Notes: generated by a model not told the origin, from the letters alone. A stretch of DNA of 64,000 bases from Gordonibacter urolithinfaciens (GCF_900199375.1 NZ_LT900217.1:2542001-2606000); one strand, 5' to 3'; numbered from the stretch's first letter, positions 43,792 through 52,615 are shown. Translations and numbers: made by a program.

Positions 43792-45533
43792 GGGCGCAGG
43801 GCTTCGCGTTCACCTACCCCGATGCGCCGGCGCGCACGTTCGGCCCGCTCGACTGGCGGGTTGCGCAGGGGTCGTTCACGTTGCTCGTGGGTGCCACCGG
43901 CTGCGGCAAGACCACGCTTCTGCGCTGCCTCAAGCCCGCGCTCGCGCCGACGGGCGCCCAGGAGGGCCGCTTGGAGGTGCTGGGCCGCGAGCCGGCCGCG
44001 TTCGACGCCGCCGACGGCGCCGCGCAGGTGGGCTATGTCGCCCAGAACCCGGAGAACCAGCTGGTGTGCGACACGGTGTGGCACGAGCTGGCGTTCGCGC
44101 TGGAGAACATCGGCCTCGACCAGAACGCCATGCGCCGGCGCGTCGCCGAGGTCGCGCACTTCTTCGGCATCGAGCCGTGGTTCCGCGCGTCCGTGGCCGA
44201 CCTGTCGGGCGGCCAGCAGCAGATGGTGAACCTGGCGGCCGTGCTGGCGTGCCAACCGCGGCTGCTCGTGCTCGACGAGCCCACGGCGCAGCTCGACCCG
44301 GTGGCCGAGAAGAACTTCCTGCATGCGCTCTTCCGCGTGAACCGCGAGCTGGGCATCACCGTCGTCATGGCAACCCACGCCCCCGAGGCCACCGCCCCCT
44401 ACGCCACCGACCTCGTGGAGCTGGCGAACGGCCAGGTGCGCCCGGTTGCCGTTCCCTGCGCGACGGCAGATGCACCCGCACCCGGCCCCGCGTCCGCCTT
44501 CGGCCCTGCATCCGCGATCCCCTCCCCACGCGTCGAGGGCGCGTCAGGTGGGTCCGAGAATCCTCTTCTCGACGTGGAGGCGGCGCCCCGCCCGATCCGC
44601 GAGGTGTCCTCCGCCCGCCCGATCCGCGAGGTGTCTCCCGCCGCAACTCGCGAGGCGCCTCCCGTCCTCTCCTTCCGCGACGCGCACTTCCGCTACTCCC
44701 GCGAGGCCGGTTGGGTGGTGCGCGGCCTGGACCTGGACGTGCGTATGGGCGATGTCCACGCCGTCGTGGGAGGCAACGGCTGCGGCAAGTCAACGTTGCT
44801 GCGCCTTGCGGCCGGCGTTCTCCGCCCCGAGCGCGGGCGCGTGGCCAATCGTCTGGCCGCCCGCCAAGCGCTGCTGCCGCAGAACCCGAAGGCGCTGTTC
44901 GTGTGCGATACGGTGGCCGAGGAGCTGCGCGAGTGGCAGCGCGGCTGCGGCTACGGAGACGATGCGGTGGATGCGGCGCTCGGGCGCTTCTCGCTCGCGG
45001 CGCATGCCGCGCGGCATCCCTACGACCTGTCGGGCGGCCAGCAGCAGCTGCTCGCCTTCGCGAAGATCCTGCTCACCGACCCCGACCTGCTGCTGCTCGA
45101 CGAGCCCACCAAGGGCCTCGACACGCCCACGAAACGCGCGCTGGCCGATGCGGTGCGTTCCTGCGCCCGCTCCGGGGCCACCGTCGTGCTCGTGACCCAC
45201 GACCTGGCGTTCGCCGCCCGCGTGGCCGACCGCGCCACCATGCTGTTCGACGGCGAGGCCGCCTGCACGGAACCTGCCGAGGAGTTCTTCGCGGGCAACC
45301 TGTTCTACCGCCCGGTACCTGATGCGTTCTTCCGCACCTGGCGCGCCGGGGCGGGGGAGCCGCGGGCCGACGACGGCCCGGACGGCGGGAGCAGCGCTCC
45401 TTCCCGCCCCGGCCCCCTTGTCTCTTCGGGCGGAGGCCTGCGCACCTCCTTGGAGGGCGAACCTCTGCCCGCTGCGGGGGCGGGCGCGTCGGGGGCTCAC
45501 ACGCTCGATCCCAATGACGGGACGGCCCGATGA
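43779..45533 (+). CDS. ecfA: Fused ECF ATPase (two EcfA domains) of the cobalamin system
   Basis: A 584-residue two-domain ATPase. Domain 1 has Walker A GATGCGKTT (38-46), signature LSGGQQQ (from 142), LDEPTAQLDP (165-174) and His200. Domain 2 has GGNGCGKST (331-339), LSGGQQQ (from 417) and DEPTKGLD (441-448). The linker (about 222-295) is Ala/Pro-rich and contains a short tandem repeat of (R)PIREVS. The C-terminus is a disordered Gly/Ala/Pro tail. The ATG at 43779 lies inside the end of ecfT and the stop overlaps the next start as ATGA, so T, A and S are tightly coupled. Confidence 0.9.
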   Translation: MDAVRAQGFAFTYPDAPARTFGPLDWRVAQGSFTLLVGATGCGKTTLLRCLKPALAPTGAQEGRLEVLGREPAAFDAADGAAQVGYVAQNPENQLVCDTVWHELAFALENIGLDQNAMRRRVAEVAHFFGIEPWFRASVADLSGGQQQMVNLAAVLACQPRLLVLDEPTAQLDPVAEKNFLHALFRVNRELGITVVMATHAPEATAPYATDLVELANGQVRPVAVPCATADAPAPGPASAFGPASAIPSPRVEGASGGSENPLLDVEAAPRPIREVSSARPIREVSPAATREAPPVLSFRDAHFRYSREAGWVVRGLDLDVRMGDVHAVVGGNGCGKSTLLRLAAGVLRPERGRVANRLAARQALLPQNPKALFVCDTVAEELREWQRGCGYGDDAVDAALGRFSLAAHAARHPYDLSGGQQQLLAFAKILLTDPDLLLLDEPTKGLDTPTKRALADAVRSCARSGATVVLVTHDLAFAARVADRATMLFDGEAACTEPAEEFFAGNLFYRPVPDAFFRTWRAGAGEPRADDGPDGGSSAPSRPGPLVSSGGGLRTSLEGEPLPAAGAGASGAHTLDPNDGTAR

Positions 45534-46237
45534 GCGCCGCCAAGGTGCTGCGCGCGTTGGAGGTGCCCGCGCTCTTGGCAGTGCCGCTCGTGCTGGCCGC
45601 GTGCGCCTATCTCAACCTCGACCAGAGCGCGCTGCTCACCGTGGCCACGGCGCTTACGGCAGTGGGGGTGTTCTTCGCCGCCTTCGAGACCTCGCGTCCC
45701 TCCTTGCGGCAGGTCATGCCCACGGTGGTGCTCGCCGCCCTCGCGGCGGCCGGCCGCATGCTGTTCGCGCCCATCCCCGACTTCAAGCCGGTGTCGGCTA
45801 TCTGCATCCTGGCGGGCGCGGTGTTCGGGCGGAGCAGCGGCTTCATGGTGGGCGCGCTCGCCGCGCTCGTGTCGAACTTCTTCTTCGGGCAGGGGCCGTG
45901 GACGCCCTGGCAGATGTACGCCTGGGGGCTCGTCGGCTACCTGGCCGGCGTGCTGGCCGACCGCGGCTGGCTCGACCGCACGCCGGCGCTGCTCGCGTTC
46001 GGCTTCTCGTCGGCGCTTTTGTACGGCCTGCTGCTGAACGGCTGGAACGCCATCGGCTTCGTCCACCCGCTCACGCTACCCGCCGTCCTCGTGTCCTTCG
46101 GCGCCGCGCTGCCGTTCGACCTCATGCACGGTGCGGCAACGGTGGCGTTCCTCGCCGCCCTGTACCTGCCTTGGAAGAAGAAGCTCGAGCGCATCAAGAA
46201 GAAGTACGCGCTGGTGCCCGACGGCGGCGCGCAGTGA
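45530..46237 (+). CDS. ECF transporter S subunit, probable cobalamin-specific (CbrT-like)
   Basis: A 235-residue membrane protein with about six helices: an N-terminal helix pair, then VLAALAAAGRMLFAPIPDFK, PVSAICILAGAVFGRSSGFM, NFFFGQGPWTPWQMYAWGLV and LLLNGWNAIGF. GRMLFAPIPDFKPV and the GxGPWTPWQM loop are typical of ECF S components annotated as cobalamin transporters (CbrT-like). Specificity is inferred mainly from the upstream B12 riboswitch and the DUF4430 proteins in the operon. It ends with a Lys-rich cytoplasmic tail. Last gene of the five-gene operon, 4-bp overlap with the ATPase. Confidence 0.82.
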   Translation: MSAAKVLRALEVPALLAVPLVLAACAYLNLDQSALLTVATALTAVGVFFAAFETSRPSLRQVMPTVVLAALAAAGRMLFAPIPDFKPVSAICILAGAVFGRSSGFMVGALAALVSNFFFGQGPWTPWQMYAWGLVGYLAGVLADRGWLDRTPALLAFGFSSALLYGLLLNGWNAIGFVHPLTLPAVLVSFGAALPFDLMHGAATVAFLAALYLPWKKKLERIKKKYALVPDGGAQ

Positions 46238-46280
46238 GTTCCCGTCAGCCGGCCGGCTGCGCGGCGCTCGGCGACGCATG

Positions 46281-46311
46281 TTGCGGTGCGCACGAGGCGA
46301 CGTGCTACAAT
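46281..46311 (+). promoter_or_regulatory. Promoter of the sua5 gene
   Basis: TTGCGG (46281-46286), a 19-bp spacer and TACAAT (46306-46311) preceded by TGC (extended -10). The ATG at 46360 would have a leader of about 40 nt. Confidence 0.5.
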
Positions 46312-46359
46312 GGCGGCTCCCCGCATGGTGCAGGGAGGGCGGCAGAAGGCGAGAACCCC

Positions 46360-46962
46360 ATGCGAACCAGTACGATCGACCAGGCGGCCCGCGCCCTCAG
46401 GCAGGGCGAGGCGGTCATCTTCCCGACCGAGACGGTGTACGGCTTGGGGGTCTCCGTGCGCGCTGCGACAGGCCCCGACGTGCTTTACGACCTGAAGGAG
46501 CGCGACCGCGGCAAGCCCATCTCCTGGCTGGTGGGAGGCGCGGACGACCTCGACCGCTACGGCGCGCGCGTTCCCGCGCTCGCGCGCAAGCTGGCGGGCG
46601 CGTACTGGCCCGGCCCGCTCACCCTCGTCGTGCATGCCTCCGACGAGGTGCCCGAGTCGTTCCGCTCGGACGCGGGCACCATCGGCCTGCGCATGCCCGA
46701 CAACGCCACGGCGCTCGCGCTCGTCCGCGCCGCCGGATGCCCTCTGGCCACCACGTCGGCGAACCTCTCGGGCCGTGCGGCCGCCGGCGCCCTCGATGCC
46801 CTCGACCCCGAACTTGCCGCACGCGTCGGCACGATCGTGCCCGACGAGGCCGACGGCGCCTCGAGCGGCGTGGCCTCCACCGTGCTCGACTGCACGCAGG
46901 ACCCCCTTGCAATCGTGCGCGAGGGCGCCGTGACCCTCGCAGATATCCTCGCCCTCGCCTAG
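46360..46962 (+). CDS. Threonylcarbamoyl-AMP synthase (Sua5/YrdC/TsaC family)
   Basis: A 200-residue YrdC-domain enzyme that makes L-threonylcarbamoyl-AMP from threonine, bicarbonate and ATP for the t6A37 modification of ANN-decoding tRNAs. Seen motifs are AVIFPTETVYGLGVSV, DLKERDRGKPISWLV (the Lys/Arg-rich ATP site), YWPGPLTLVV, IGLRMPDNATAL and LATTSANLSG. There is no C-terminal Sua5 domain, so it is the short TsaC/YrdC type. In Bacillus-type synteny the equivalent gene (ywlC) lies near rpiB, glyA, upp and the atp operon, as it does here. Confidence 0.9.
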   Translation: MRTSTIDQAARALRQGEAVIFPTETVYGLGVSVRAATGPDVLYDLKERDRGKPISWLVGGADDLDRYGARVPALARKLAGAYWPGPLTLVVHASDEVPESFRSDAGTIGLRMPDNATALALVRAAGCPLATTSANLSGRAAAGALDALDPELAARVGTIVPDEADGASSGVASTVLDCTQDPLAIVREGAVTLADILALA

Positions 46963-46980
46963 GGCGCTGCTCCCCATTCT

Positions 46981-47140
46981 GCACAGTAATCACCGAATTT
47001 CGACGTTTTTGCGCGGGAAAGCTTCGTTTCCCCTGCCTCCCGGTGCGAACGGCTCCCGTTTCGCCTGGTCGCGTGGCTTCGAAGAAGCGCAAGCTCTGTC
47101 GAGGTGGATGCAGGGCGTACAAAATCGGTGATTACTGTGC
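46981..47140. mobile_element. MITE-like element: 160 bp bounded by 16-bp perfect inverted repeats
   Basis: GCACAGTAATCACCGA (46981-46996) is mirrored exactly by TCGGTGATTACTGTGC (47125-47140). The similarity continues imperfectly inwards (ATTTCGACG against TTTTGTACG in the reverse complement) and outwards after a 4-bp gap (GCTCCC). Inside are two smaller hairpins (GGGAAA/TTTCCC and GCGAA/TTCGC). It encodes nothing. It looks like a miniature inverted-repeat transposable element or a large folded RNA; no clear target duplication is visible. Only one copy is present in this window. Confidence 0.55.
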
Positions 47141-47309
47141 TGGGAGCTCGACCAGCCGGACAGGGGGCCGTCCGCCCGACCCGCCAGCATCTGGCCGCCA
47201 GTCCGCCGACATCCGCCCGTCCAGCCCGCCGACGGCCGGCCGCCCTGCTCGCCGACATCCAGTCATCGCGCCCATCCGCCCATCCGCCCGCCGCTCGCGG
47301 CTTCTCGGG

Positions 47310-47315
47310 TATAAT
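47310..47315 (+). promoter_or_regulatory. -10 element for the lipase-glpK operon
   Basis: A consensus TATAAT, 35 bp before the lipase ATG. No recognisable -35 stands at the normal distance. Confidence 0.4.
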
Positions 47316-47349
47316 GAAGCCTCCAGACGAATTCCCGGGGAGGGCGCGC

Positions 47350-48330
47350 ATGGCTGCTACGGTTTCCACTGCTCCGATCGGTTTCCTGTCCCACGACGGC
47401 ACATCCCAGATCAGGGGCCTCATCTGGGCGCCCGAGCGCCCGGCGGGCACCCGTGCGCCCGCGCCGCGCGGCGTCGTGCAGATCGTGCACGGCATGTCCG
47501 AGCACCTGGGGCGCTACGACGAGTTCGCCCGCTTCCTCGTGGGCTGCGGCTTCGTGGTGTGCGCGAGCGACCACGTGGGCCACGGCAAGAGCGTACCCGA
47601 CCCCGCCAAGCTGGGGTGCCTGCCCGCGCACGGCGGCAAGGACGTGCTCGTCGAGGACGTCCACGAGCTGCGCCGCACGGTGGCGGCCCGCTACTCCCGC
47701 CAGACGCCCTACATCCTGTTCGGCCATTCCATGGGCAGCTTCGTCGTGCGCGCCTACCTGGCCCGCCACGCCGAGGGCCTGGCCGCGGCCGTCATCTGCG
47801 GCACGGGCACCCAGCCGCTCGTGCTGTCGAAGGCGGGCAACTTCGTCGCGCGCCGCATAGCGGCGTCGAAGGGGGAGGACTACCGGAGCGCCTTCCTCGA
47901 CGGTTTGGGTGCCGGCGCCTTCGCCAAGCAGATCGAGAACGCCCGCACGCCGTTCGACTGGCTGTCCACCGACCCGGCCGTCGTGGACGCCTACATTGCC
48001 GACGAGATGTGCGGCGCCATGTTCTCCGCGGGCGGCTACGCCACGCTCACCGACCTCACGGGCGAGGTGGTCACGCGTGCCTGCGCGGCGAAGGTGCCCC
48101 GCGGCCTGCCCGTGCTGTTCGTGGGCGGCGCCGAGGACCCGGTGGGCAGCTGCGGCAAGGGCGTGCACGCCGCCGCCGAGCTCCTGCGCGGCGCGGGGGT
48201 CGAGCGTGTGGACGAGGTCCTCTACTCGGGCATGCGCCACGAGATACTCAACGAGCCCGGCCGCGCCCAGGTCTATACTGACATCGCACAGTGGATAGAG
48301 GAGCACGCATGCGAAAAGCCTACGTCGTAG
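47350..48330 (+). CDS. Alpha/beta hydrolase, monoacylglycerol lipase-like
   Basis: A 326-residue serine hydrolase. It shows the lysophospholipase/monoacylglycerol lipase pattern: VQIVHGMSEHLGRYDEFARF near the oxyanion hole, ASDHVGHGKS, the nucleophile elbow FGHSMGS with Ser127, LFVGGAEDPVG for the acid and GMRHEIL for the catalytic His. No signal peptide is seen, so it is cytoplasmic. It overlaps the glycerol kinase gene by 22 bp, which fits release of glycerol from a monoglyceride or lysolipid followed by phosphorylation. GGGGAGG precedes the ATG. The substrate is inferred from context. Confidence 0.85.
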   Translation: MAATVSTAPIGFLSHDGTSQIRGLIWAPERPAGTRAPAPRGVVQIVHGMSEHLGRYDEFARFLVGCGFVVCASDHVGHGKSVPDPAKLGCLPAHGGKDVLVEDVHELRRTVAARYSRQTPYILFGHSMGSFVVRAYLARHAEGLAAAVICGTGTQPLVLSKAGNFVARRIAASKGEDYRSAFLDGLGAGAFAKQIENARTPFDWLSTDPAVVDAYIADEMCGAMFSAGGYATLTDLTGEVVTRACAAKVPRGLPVLFVGGAEDPVGSCGKGVHAAAELLRGAGVERVDEVLYSGMRHEILNEPGRAQVYTDIAQWIEEHACEKPTS

Positions 48331-49805
48331 CGCTCGACCAGGGAACCACCTCGTCGCGCGCCATGCTCGTCGACGCGGACGGGCGCGTCGTCGACGCGGT
48401 GCAGAACCCGTTCCCGCAGCATTACCCCCGCCCGGGATGGGTGGAGCACGACCCGCTGGACATCCTGTCGTCCCAGCTGGGAGCCCTCGCCGAGCTCACG
48501 GTGTCGCACGGCCTGGGGCCTGCCGACCTGGACAGCATCGGCATCACGAACCAGCGCGAGACCACGGTCTTGTGGAACCGCGAGACGGGCCGGCCCGTGG
48601 GCAATGCCATCGTGTGGCAGTGCCGCCGCACGGCACCCATTATCGAGGAATTGTGCGGCGACCCGGACGTCGCCCGCCGCATCGCGGACACGACGGGCCT
48701 CGTGCCCGACGCCTACTTCTCAGCCAGCAAGATCAAGTGGCTGCTCGACAACGTGCCCGGCGCCCGCGCCGACGCCGAGGCCGGCAAGCTGGCGTTCGGC
48801 ACCGTGGACAGCTGGCTCGTGTGGTCGCTCACGGACGGGCAGGTGCACGCCACCGACGTCACGAACGCCAGCCGCACCATGCTCTACGACATCCACGGAA
48901 TGCGCTGGGACCCGTGGCTGCTTGACCTGTTCGGCATTCCCGCGTCCCTGCTGCCAGACGTGCGCCCCTCGTCGGCCGACTACGGCGTGACGGCGAACCC
49001 CGGCGTGGTGCGCGGCGTGCCCATCCGCGGCGTGGCGGGCGACCAGCAGGCCGCGCTCTTCGGCCAGTGCTGCTTCGAGGCGGGGCAGGCGAAGAACACG
49101 TACGGCACCGGCTGCTTCCTGCTCATGCACACGGGGTGCGAGGCGTGCCGTTCCACGAACCGCCTGGTCACGACGCTGGCCGCCTCCGCGCCGGGCACGC
49201 CCGGGCCCGAGTACGCGCTCGAGGGCAGCGTGTTCATGGCCGGCGCGCTGCTGCAGTGGCTTCGCGACGAGCTGGGCCTCATCGACGACGTGGCCGAGAC
49301 GTGCGCCATCGCGCGCAGCGTGCCCGACACGGGGGGCGTGTACGTGGTGCCCGCCTTCACCGGGCTCGGTGCGCCGTACTGGGACGCCGAGGCGCGCGGT
49401 GCCATCTACGGCCTCACGCGCGGGACGAACCGCGCCCATATCGTGCGCGCCGCGCTGGAGTCGCTGGCCTACCAGGTGCACGACCTGGCCGTGGCCATGG
49501 AGGCGGACGCGGGCCTGCCGCTGAAGGTGCTCAAGGTGGACGGCGGTGCGTCGGCGAACGATTTTCTCATGCAGTTCCAAAGCGACCTCTTGCGCACGCC
49601 GCTGCACCGTCCCCAGAATACGGAGACGACGGCGCTCGGCGCGGCCTACCTGGCCGGTTTGGGAACCGGCTTCTGGAAGGACACCGCGCGCCTGTGCGAC
49701 CTGCGCTCGTCGGACACGGTCTACGTGCCGGGCATGGAGGACGCCCGCCACGCCAAGCTGCTGGAAGGCTGGGCCGAGGCCGTGAAGCGCACGATGGCAA
49801 GATAA
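48309..49805 (+). CDS. glpK: Glycerol kinase
   Basis: A 498-residue FGGY-family sugar kinase that phosphorylates glycerol to sn-glycerol 3-phosphate with ATP. It begins MRKAYVVALDQGTTSSRAML, the phosphate-binding DQGTTSSR motif. GITNQRETTVLWNRETGRPV, IVWQCRRTA and GVPIRGVAGDQQAALFGQ are glycerol-kinase hallmarks. The FGGY signature near the end appears as KVLKVDGGASANDFLMQFQ. Length is normal. The ATG at 48309 lies within the end of the lipase gene and follows AGAGGAG. The pair could salvage glycerol from host or dietary lipid for phospholipid synthesis or dissimilation. Confidence 0.93.
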   Translation: MRKAYVVALDQGTTSSRAMLVDADGRVVDAVQNPFPQHYPRPGWVEHDPLDILSSQLGALAELTVSHGLGPADLDSIGITNQRETTVLWNRETGRPVGNAIVWQCRRTAPIIEELCGDPDVARRIADTTGLVPDAYFSASKIKWLLDNVPGARADAEAGKLAFGTVDSWLVWSLTDGQVHATDVTNASRTMLYDIHGMRWDPWLLDLFGIPASLLPDVRPSSADYGVTANPGVVRGVPIRGVAGDQQAALFGQCCFEAGQAKNTYGTGCFLLMHTGCEACRSTNRLVTTLAASAPGTPGPEYALEGSVFMAGALLQWLRDELGLIDDVAETCAIARSVPDTGGVYVVPAFTGLGAPYWDAEARGAIYGLTRGTNRAHIVRAALESLAYQVHDLAVAMEADAGLPLKVLKVDGGASANDFLMQFQSDLLRTPLHRPQNTETTALGAAYLAGLGTGFWKDTARLCDLRSSDTVYVPGMEDARHAKLLEGWAEAVKRTMAR

Positions 49806-49893
49806 GCGCCCCGGTCGCCCCAAGGACGGCCTGCCGCCCGCCCGGCGTGGCGGGAACCGAGAGCAGCGAGAGACGAATGGAAAGGAACCGCCC

Positions 49894-50334
49894 ATGAACA
49901 TCAGCATCGCCAGCGACCACGCGGGCTTCGAGCAGAAGCAGGCGCTCGCGGCGTACCTGCGCGACCAAGGCCACGAGGTCATCGACCGCGGCCCCGGCAA
50001 CGACGACCGCGTGGACTACCCGGACTTCGCCGAGCTCGTCGCGCGCGACGTGGCGGGCGGCGCGGCCGAGCGCGGTGTGCTCGTGTGCGGCACGGGCATC
50101 GGCATGGCCGTGGCCGCGAACAAGGTGGACGGCATCCGCGCCGTGAACGTCATTAACCCGCAGTTCGCCGAGCTGTCGCGCGAGCACAACGACGCGAACG
50201 TCGTCACGCTCTCCGGCCGCTTCGTGGACGAGGGGACGAACCGTGCCATCCTCGACGCGTTTCTCGCCACCCCCTTCGGGGAGGGCCGCCACGCCGGCCG
50301 CGTGGCGAAGATCATGGCTCTCGAAGCCAAGTGA
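49894..50334 (+). CDS. rpiB: Ribose 5-phosphate isomerase B
   Basis: A 146-residue LacAB/RpiB-family enzyme that interconverts ribose 5-phosphate and ribulose 5-phosphate in the pentose phosphate pathway. The N-terminus MNISIASDHAGFEQKQALAA, GVLVCGTGIGMAVAANKVDG (with the catalytic Cys), RAVNVINPQFAELSREHNDA and NVVTLSGR are family markers. GAAAGGAAC precedes the ATG. It begins the conserved rpiB-glyA-upp-dCMP deaminase-atp gene order. A strong terminator separates it from glyA. Confidence 0.92.
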   Translation: MNISIASDHAGFEQKQALAAYLRDQGHEVIDRGPGNDDRVDYPDFAELVARDVAGGAAERGVLVCGTGIGMAVAANKVDGIRAVNVINPQFAELSREHNDANVVTLSGRFVDEGTNRAILDAFLATPFGEGRHAGRVAKIMALEAK

Positions 50335-50344
50335 GGTCGAACCG

Positions 50345-50380
50345 ACGGCCCGCGCCCGCTCAACCGGCGCGGGCCGTTGT
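50345..50380 (+). terminator. Terminator between rpiB and glyA
   Basis: ACGGCCCGCGCC (50345-50356) pairs perfectly with GGCGCGGGCCGT (50366-50377), followed by TGT. The 12-bp stem is very stable, though the T-run is short. Confidence 0.7.
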
Positions 50381-50448
50381 GCTAGCATAAGTCGCGACAT
50401 CGGCGACCCCGCTTTCGCGAACCGCACCCGTATCCGAAAGGAACCGCC

Positions 50449-51705
50449 ATGCCCTTGACCTACCTGCCCGAGCAAGACCCCGCCGTCGCCGACGCCCTGC
50501 GCCAGGAGCTCGCCCGCGAGCGCGACTCCGTGGAGCTCATCGCCTCGGAGAACTTCACGTCTCCCGCCGTCCTCGAGGCCGTGGGCAGCGTGCTCACGAA
50601 CAAGTACGCCGAGGGCTATCCCCGCAAGCGCTACTACGGCGGCTGCGAGAAGGTCGACATCGTGGAGGACCTCGCCCGCGACCGCGCCTGCGCGCTGTTC
50701 GGCGCGAACTTCGCGAACGTCCAGCCCCACTGCGGCGCGAACGCGAACCTGGGCGCGTACGAGGCGCTCATCGAGCTGGGCGACACGGTGCTCGGCATGA
50801 GCCTGGCCGAGGGCGGCCACCTCACGCACGGCTCGCCCGTGAACTTCTCCGGCCGCCACTATAACTTCGCCAGCTACGGCGTGGACCCCGAGACCGAGAC
50901 GATCGACTACGACGAGGTGGAGCGCATCGCCAAGGAGGTCCGCCCGAAGCTCATCGTGGGCGGCGCGAGCGCGTACCCGCGCATCATCGACTTCGAGCGC
51001 ATGGCCGCCATCGCGCGCGAGGTGGGCGCGTACTTCATGGTGGACATGGCCCACATCGCCGGCCTCGTGGCCGCCGGCGCGCACCCGAGCCCCGTGCCGC
51101 ACGCCGACGTGGTCACGTCCACCAGCCACAAAACGCTGCGCGGCCCGCGCGGCGGCTTCATCCTGTCCAACGACGAGGACATCGCCAAGCGCGTGGACAA
51201 GGCCGTGTTCCCGGGCTCCCAGGGCGGCCCGCTCATGCACGTCATCGCCGGCAAGGCCGTCGCGTTCGGCGAGGCCGCGCAGCCTTCCTACAAAGAGTAC
51301 ATCGGCCAGGTGGTGGAGAACGCCGCGCGCCTCGGCCAGGGCATGATGGACGGTGGCCTGCGCCTCGTGTCCGGCGGCACCGACAACCACCTGTGCCTCG
51401 TGGACCTCACGCCCGCCGACGTCACCGGCAAGGATGCCGAGAAGCTGCTCGAGGGCGTGGGCCTCACGGTGAACAAGAACTCCATCCCCAACGAGCCGCG
51501 CAGCCCGTTCGTCACGAGCGGCATCCGCGTGGGAAGCGCCGCTGCCACCACCCGCGGCTTCACGGCCGACGACTTCTACGAGGTGGGCCAGCTCATCGCC
51601 GCCACGGTGTTCAACGCCGAAAGCGCTGCCTTGCTCGCCGACATCCGCGCCAAGGTGGACGCGCTCCTGGCCGCCCACCCGCTCTACCCCGAACTCGACT
51701 ACTAG
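50449..51705 (+). CDS. glyA: Serine hydroxymethyltransferase
   Basis: A 418-residue PLP enzyme that converts serine and tetrahydrofolate to glycine and 5,10-methylene-THF. Seen are [36 protein letters not shown], the PLP-lysine site [14 protein letters not shown] (Lys228) and [12 protein letters not shown]. Length and motifs are normal for the family. GAAAGGAAC precedes the ATG. It is followed 19 bp later by upp. With the dCMP deaminase it links one-carbon and pyrimidine supply (methylene-THF and dUMP for thymidylate synthesis). Confidence 0.95.
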   Translation: MPLTYLPEQDPAVADALRQELARERDSVELIASENFTSPAVLEAVGSVLTNKYAEGYPRKRYYGGCEKVDIVEDLARDRACALFGANFANVQPHCGANANLGAYEALIELGDTVLGMSLAEGGHLTHGSPVNFSGRHYNFASYGVDPETETIDYDEVERIAKEVRPKLIVGGASAYPRIIDFERMAAIAREVGAYFMVDMAHIAGLVAAGAHPSPVPHADVVTSTSHKTLRGPRGGFILSNDEDIAKRVDKAVFPGSQGGPLMHVIAGKAVAFGEAAQPSYKEYIGQVVENAARLGQGMMDGGLRLVSGGTDNHLCLVDLTPADVTGKDAEKLLEGVGLTVNKNSIPNEPRSPFVTSGIRVGSAAATTRGFTADDFYEVGQLIAATVFNAESAALLADIRAKVDALLAAHPLYPELDY

Positions 51706-51724
51706 GAACGAGGAGCGCATCCCT

Positions 51725-52366
51725 ATGACGAAAGAGTACGACCGCGTCACCGTCGTCGACCATCCCATGGTGCAGCACAAGCTGTCGAAGCTGCGCAACA
51801 AGGACACCTCGTCCAAGGACTTCCGCGCCCTCGTGCGCGAGCTGGCCATGTTCGAGGGCTACGAGGCCACGCGCGACCTGGCCCTCGAGGACGTGGAGGT
51901 GGAGACCCCCATCTGCAAGACCACGTGCAAGCAGGTTGCCGGCAAGAAGATGGTGATCGTGCCCATCCTGCGCGCCGGCCTCGGCATGGTGGAGGGCCTC
52001 CAGGAGCTCATGCCCTCCACGTTCGTCGGCCATCTGGGCATGTACCGCGACCCCGACACCCACGAGCCGCACGAGTACTACGCGAAGCTCCCCGATAGCA
52101 TCGCCCAGCGCGATGTGCTCGTGGTGGATCCCATGCTCGCCACCGGCGGCTCCGCCACCGCGGCCATCCACTACCTGCGCGAGCGGGGCGTGAAGAACAT
52201 CAAGCTCGTCGTCCTCGTGGCGGCGCCCGTGGGCATCGAGACCGTCCTCTCCGCCGACCCGGACGTGCAGATCTACACCTGCGCCGTCGACGAGTGCCTG
52301 AACGACCACGCCTACATCGTCCCCGGCCTGGGCGACGCCGGCGACCGCATCTTCGGCACGAAGTAG
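51725..52366 (+). CDS. upp: Uracil phosphoribosyltransferase
   Basis: A 213-residue salvage enzyme making UMP from uracil and PRPP. Seen are [20 protein letters not shown], the region [18 protein letters not shown], the PRPP loop [15 protein letters not shown] and the C-terminal uracil site ending [17 protein letters not shown]. Length is exactly typical. GAGGAG lies upstream of the ATG. Its place after glyA and before the ATP synthase region matches Gram-positive gene order. Confidence 0.95.
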   Translation: MTKEYDRVTVVDHPMVQHKLSKLRNKDTSSKDFRALVRELAMFEGYEATRDLALEDVEVETPICKTTCKQVAGKKMVIVPILRAGLGMVEGLQELMPSTFVGHLGMYRDPDTHEPHEYYAKLPDSIAQRDVLVVDPMLATGGSATAAIHYLRERGVKNIKLVVLVAAPVGIETVLSADPDVQIYTCAVDECLNDHAYIVPGLGDAGDRIFGTK

Positions 52367-52473
52367 GAGAACCCCGCAGGCCGAACCCCTCCCAAACGGG
52401 AGAGCAGATCCATGAACCCCCCGAGCCGGAGAGCGCTCTGCGCGACTCCGGCCCGGTCCGCGGCAACGGAGAA

Positions 52474-52588
52474 GGCGGAAGGGCGGCGCGGCGCTCACCA
52501 AGCGAGTTCCGCACGAGCCGAAACGTCCAGTGGACGTTTCGTGCGAGCAGGACTGCCGAGCGACTGGGCGTCGCGCCGCCCTTCCGCC
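52474..52588. repeat. Nested inverted repeat between upp and the dCMP deaminase gene
   Basis: Outer arms GGCGGAAGGGCGGCGCG (52474-52490) and its exact complement (52572-52588) are 17 bp and perfect. At the centre GAAACGTCCA-G-TGGACGTTTC (52520-52540) is a 10-bp inverted repeat with a single central base, extended by GCAC/GTGC. It is non-coding and would fold into one long cruciform or RNA hairpin. The centre lacks a T-run, so it is not a plain terminator. It may be a repeated intergenic element of this genome. Confidence 0.65.
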
Positions 52589-52615
52589 GCCCCGCAGGTT
52601 GAAAGGAAGCGCGAC

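Larger units (their letters stand above)
46963..47349. other. Intergenic region with a terminal-inverted-repeat element
   Basis: 387 bp with no supported gene. The first half is the 160-bp inverted-repeat element (46981-47140). The rest is C-rich sequence with degenerate repeats of CGCCGACATCC, ending in a TATAAT (47310-47315) that probably serves the lipase gene. Confidence 0.6.

Noticed and set aside
46963-47349. Short open frames within the inverted-repeat element
   Set aside because: They cross the hairpins in unrelated frames and have no ribosome sites or recognisable products.
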